Translations under genes and position numbers: made by a program
The notes under the pieces: model-generated
The model's database searches: none
What the model was told of the DNA's origin: nothing
What the model saw: the letters and a program-made list of their open reading frames with translations, nothing else
Assembly: GCF_964340395.1 (NCBI RefSeq)
Contig: NC_135561.1
Location: 5,179,518 to 5,243,517, forward strand
Direction: 5' to 3'
Origin: Glandiceps talaboti
Taxonomy: Eukaryota; Hemichordata; Enteropneusta; Spengelidae
DNA length: 64,000 nt
Part shown: piece by piece, positions 24,740 to 64,000 of the stretch
Layout: every line of letters starts with the position of its first letter
How positions within the stretch are numbered: the first letter of the stretch is position 1

Positions 24740-26796
24740 TGCTGGTCTTCAAGTTATTTCAACTTGTTTATCAGCTGTCAGTTTTGAAGATACATGTCAA
24801 AATAGTTGCAGTAACGCAATATACATGTCAATTTTACTGTAGTTGAAATCGATTATTTTATAATATATGTATAATATAATACGCCCGTTCTCCTGAATTA
24901 TTACTGTGTTAATCCCTGCTATACTAGTACATCAAGACTTTTTTACTTGCTCAACTACATTGGGAGCAATCCATTGCAGCCTATATAAGTGCATAGGATT
25001 AAATCATTCACATTACAACCTCTATATATCCCCAGACCACTAATTGTCTGAGCTCTATCCTACCAGGTAACCAATTATAAAGCTGGGTTGACTGGGGCAC
25101 AATCGTGATTCACTTCTTACCCAAAGACTTTAGCTATTCAATTTTAGAAACAACTGCATGCAGAAGATTCAATTACGAACACTACACGCAAGAAACTGAA
25201 CAAGATTTACATAAACGAATAAATGTAAATATCACAGCTAAACAGGGAACAAATTACCAACCAACAAACAAACAAACAAACGTAGAACAGACTGGCCACA
25301 ACTAAATATTTCCCAATGGATAGGGTAACAACTTCCGGGGTTTCGTAGGGACAAACCCGAAGTTATGCCCGAAAGACTTATGCACTAAAGCTTGAGGCCT
25401 TATATATATTGTTGAACTACAAACTGGTAGATATAGAACTTTCAATCATGAATTTAGATATGAAATGATTTGTTAGAGTTGATATAACATAATCTACCAA
25501 AAACATGGAAATCCTACAGTGTTAGTTACTGTACCCCTTTGTGCATAATTAACCAGATATTTTAAGTAGATTGCCTTCTAAATAAATTTTAGTAACTATT
25601 ATGTATGAATATTTTGTACATCGACTTTCAGCTGAAAAATTGGGATTCGGTTACACGCAAACTGTGTCACTCTAACAACTTTCCACGGCACTTACTCAAA
25701 TGCTTTTGTTCGGTTACTCTCAGCTTCTTGTATTGGAATGTAGACGCATCGGTGTGATAGAATAGCAACCCTGCCAAATTCTATTTTGATCATATTTTCC
25801 AAGTGCAATTTGCCAATATGCGTCTACCAACGCGACTACACCATTCTAATATTGCATGCTTCTTACCTTAAGCTTGTATCTGACTTGGCATCAGGTTCAC
25901 TTCGTAAAATGCATGTGTCTCCACTACGGGTTGCCGAGACTGTACTGTGGCACTTTGGATGTAGCACTCTAGCCTGCTACCTTATATGAACAATCCAAAT
26001 TGTCGTCAATCACTAGAAGATGACGACATTGTAATGTCCAAAACACATTAACTAAGAATACAATGAATAAATCACACAATAAGCAAACAATTTAAATGCT
26101 TTATGAGGATATCGATTTGTATTAAGCTCACATACGCAACTCGTAACGTACATCCTTTCAATAAATCGAGAATTGATTAACTCGGACCATTATTGTTCTC
26201 TAGAGAAGGCGTGCACAAATACTTGGCACTCAGTCCCTGGGAGATGTTATGTTTACGTCGGAAATTTGCGAAGATTTTTTCACGGAAGTTGATCTTTGAA
26301 TGAACAATTTAGTGTTATTACATTATCGTATGCACACCTGTTCCCGGGGCTGTTCGTTGCCCTCGCCAAGACATACATGTATGACGCAAGCTGCATGTGC
26401 ATGTTGCATGGAAAAGTGGGCGATCCACAATCGGTCTTCATAATTCAATTTATCGTCATAGATATTGGCGGAAAACGTACATTTAGATGTGAATATCTGT
26501 ACAAGTCTGTCGTCAAAAAGAGTGTGGCAGGCGCTTTTAGACGTATACGGTCTGTCTCAAGGCCTTCCTTTACATCAGACATACGTTGATCGATTAAAAA
26601 TTAATAACTAACAACCCAATGTAATCACAGTAAGTAAAGCTAATAACATCGCATGTATATAGACACCTGTTCCTTACGCTATACGACTTCCGTTCTATTT
26701 TCTAAAGCTTATAACCTCAAAGCTTGTGTCAAGGTACTATCTAGCTCATGTTGAAGTAAATCTGTTTACAATCTTCTACTCGATAATATGGGGAAT

Positions 26797-27017
26797 ACAT
26801 ACATACATACATAAATACATACATACATACATACATACATACATACATACATACATACATACATACATACATACGCATGCATGCATACATACATACATAC
26901 ATACATACATACATACATACATACATACATACATACATACATACATACATGCGTGCGTGCGTGCGAGCGTACGTAAGTACATACATACATACATACATAC
27001 ATACATACATACATACA

Positions 27018-27050
<33 letters not shown>
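26797..27050. repeat. (CATA)n microsatellite with internal GCATGCATG and GCGTGCGTG blocks
   Basis: About 250 bp of CATA units broken by GC-containing variants near 26875 and 26950. The Ile-His-Thr-Tyr frames on both strands are artefacts. Confidence 0.94.
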
Positions 27051-27052
<2 letters not shown>

Positions 27053-27800
27053 TTATGTAAGAATACTATGCGGACATTGGATAAAGTTGTTATGGCCGAA
27101 TTATAGAATATTTGATGAGTGGAGGTACGTTGGTACCTTTTAGAAAATCAGCTCGAATTATTAGTTAGCTTTCTGCTTTCTACGTTGTTTTTTTTTGGTG
27201 GGGGGTGGTGGTTGTTTTTATTGTTGTTTTTCTGGTTGGCTGTATTGGAAACATCTGTATTTATTTCTTTAACTGAGTATCAATTTTATTGCAAATGTTC
27301 TTCGACATGTGAATAGTATTTTAATTATTATATCATGAAATCAATCAGTCTTTTTATTACTTCTACTGTACTGTACTGATATACATTCTTCATCTCTATT
27401 TACTGCAGTTATACCCCTGTACTCTTTTCATGTATATTAACTTTGCCAGGGTCACAGATTCGATTAGTTCACATCGAACTATTTCTGTGATCATCACAAG
27501 GTATATATGATCCTGATAATTACTTCTTTGGAATGAACATATTTTTATCATTCTTGTATCTGGTGAATACATCAGTTCAATTTAATTAAATAATAATATA
27601 ATACTGCTCTGCTAGCATCAGTACAGCTCCTTATCAATTATTTGTAGAAATAAACACAACACACAAATATTTTTGTTCAGTTCAAGTCTGCTTTACTTAG
27701 TTAATAAACAGTATAAATAAAGACAAAATATAAACTAACATTAACTAACCGTTTACTTTTATTCTAGTCTATAGATACATCATTTACAAGAGCCAAAAAA

Positions 27801-27869
27801 TAAAACAAAACAAAACAAAACAAACAAAACAAATCAAAACAAAACAAAACAAAACAAAACAAAACAAAA
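27801..27869. repeat. (CAAAA)n pentanucleotide repeat
   Basis: A run of CAAAA/CAAA units. Confidence 0.9.
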
Positions 27870-29368
27870 AGTACACTTGTGAGTAAACAATGGCTACAGT
27901 TTCAATATCACAACTGCTAGCGAGCAAAATGACTCGACAGCCACTTCCTTTGTTTTATTACAATCTCATTCTATTCTATTGTTATGGATACATCTAATAT
28001 TAAGTTCAGTCATTTATTTTTCAAATATATCCTTTCCTCTTATTTCTGATGTATTTGTGTTATTGTACTTGATAAAACATACTCCAACGAGAATCTCACA
28101 AATATGCAATATTGTTGAAAATTGTTGACGGCAAGATTCAGTGTTGTTTACACATGGATGTCAAGTCAGTATACGCAGTGCATTAATGCATGCGGTGTAG
28201 CAGACGGACATGTCATGTGATCGGACTTACAGCAAATTTGACCTAACCTTGCCAAATCAGTGTATGTCACGAATGTCTTTTCATCTTGATTCATACAACA
28301 CATGGTAGATAAGGGACAACATTTCAGACATATTACAAATGAAAACAAAATACAAGTAATTGTGATACACTGTTACTACCCGGCCTATTGCAGTAGACTA
28401 CATAAAGTGATACATTGTTACTATACTCTACCGGCCTATTGCAGTAGATTATAATATACTAGTATAAAGTGATACATTGTTACTACTCAGTCCATTGCAG
28501 CACACTACATAAAGTGTAACATGTTTACACCCCCCCCCCCGACTTCAATAGAAACAATGTATCACATTTACATTGGTATTCAAAGAATCTGGAGTGTTGT
28601 ATGAACCAAAGTCAGAATACATTTGTGTCACAGTTTCGGCGAGCTTAGATGAAATTGGTTGTACTCTTAGTATTTGGGACTTACTGAGAATATCAAAAAA
28701 AAAATGTTTTTCTTATTTCCGAATGTTTTCTGAACGTCATAACACACTGGTTATGCGGAATACAGTTATTTTAGGATCATAAACGATAAAAAATTAAATT
28801 ATTTCATACTATTTCTTGAAGTATTCACGTAGGGTTGGTTGTGTCAAATATAATCATAAATGACAAAGGGTACAGCGCAGGTTTTCAACCGACTGGACAT
28901 GTTATTTTAATAGAAATATACAGTAAATGGTATATAACAAATGTTAAGGGAGAATATCATATAAATGATTTTGTAAATAAACATTAAAAATATTTTTAAA
29001 ATGGCGAAAAATAGGTAAAAATGCGTAGAGAAAATTATCGATAGTGACAACTGGCTCTACTGAATTGACTATATAGTATATTAAAACTCAGACCACTATA
29101 GAAAGTTTATATATACATTTATATATATCACTAATATTAATAATCCTAGTGGTGACCTTGTTAACTCCCCGAGGAAAATAAGATTGTCGATCTCCTCAAA
29201 AAAAGACGTAGAACCCCTAAATGCCGTTATTATTTCAAAAGAACCAGGTAGAAGGTTTCAAATGGCATGGTTGGTAAAGAATTAAATGAAATTGCTTTTC
29301 AGGTAAATTGGCCTCCAACGCGCATTCTAACTAAAAATCTGCCGCTACAATTAATCCAGGTAAATATA

Positions 29369-29374
29369 TTTATT
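29369..29374 (-). terminator. Candidate poly(A) signal of the mucin gene
   Basis: AATAAA on the minus strand, about 35 bases past the TAA stop at 29408-29410. The position is plausible for a short 3' UTR, but other signals further on may be used. Confidence 0.45.
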
Positions 29375-29407
29375 TGTGTCATACATGATTTCTTTATATC
29401 ATGCTGC

Positions 29408-63957
<34,550 letters not shown>

Positions 63958-64000
63958 CTGTGAGAGAATGATATATTCAAAATTCGTCACATTCATCAAA

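Larger units (their letters stand above)
24741..29368. other. Intergenic region between the mucin 3' end and the unrecognised gene
   Basis: No exon is supported. The stretch contains a large (CATA)n array, a (CAAAA)n tract at about 27801-27869 and AT-rich unique sequence. Confidence 0.55.

Noticed and set aside
26726-27143. Overlapping Ile/His/Thr/Tyr and Met/Tyr/Val/Cys frames on both strands
   Set aside because: Pure by-products of the (CATA)n microsatellite. The same holds for frames at 6.7-7.2, 8.0-8.4, 32.3-32.6, 48.4-49.1, 55.3-55.7 and 59.4-59.9 kb.

Overview
This is a metazoan nuclear genome window: AT-rich, intron-rich, with GT-AG splice sites and many tetranucleotide microsatellites. 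The two recognisable gene types are a Methuselah/adhesion-like GPCR with a somatomedin-B domain and a gel-forming mucin with WxxW (CysD) domains. Together they suggest a marine invertebrate, plausibly a deuterostome such as a hemichordate or amphioxus. That placement is an inference and the sequence alone does not fix the species. All three supported genes lie on the minus strand.

Left part (1-15.9 kb): a three-exon 7TM receptor gene. Its last exon is at 2761-3033, its main exon at 3575-6090, and a signal-peptide exon lies 9.2 kb upstream at 15326-15416 with matching phase. A plausible promoter (CCAAT, CRE, TATA-like) sits at 15.75-15.85 kb. The first intron holds a foldback element with a (CATA)n core, a (ATCT)n array and one copy of a small TIR element.

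Middle (15.9-29.4 kb): mostly non-coding, with a 31-bp minisatellite (19.05-19.72 kb) and one unrecognised gene (23499-24554) encoding a basic, Ser/Pro-rich 351-residue protein.

Right part (29.4 kb to the window end): one very large secreted mucin gene, 5'-truncated by the window edge. I assembled 44 usable coding exons (12,081 bp, about 4,026 residues) whose splice phases are all mutually compatible. Module order from N to C: end of D1, D2, D', D3, a Thr-rich region with four CysD domains, then four consecutive D4-like assemblies (VWD-C8-TIL-VWC-like pair, separated by Thr-rich exons), then a C-terminal cystine knot. The order resembles vertebrate MUC2/MUC5AC up to the Thr-rich region, but the D4 part is amplified.

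Two of the D4 units (b and c) form an abutting, nearly identical tandem duplication of about 4.6 kb that includes introns and a MITE. One VWC-like exon in unit b is broken, and skipping it keeps the reading frame. The four-unit D4 array, the GDPH motif in every VWD domain and the recent duplication are the most unusual biology here.
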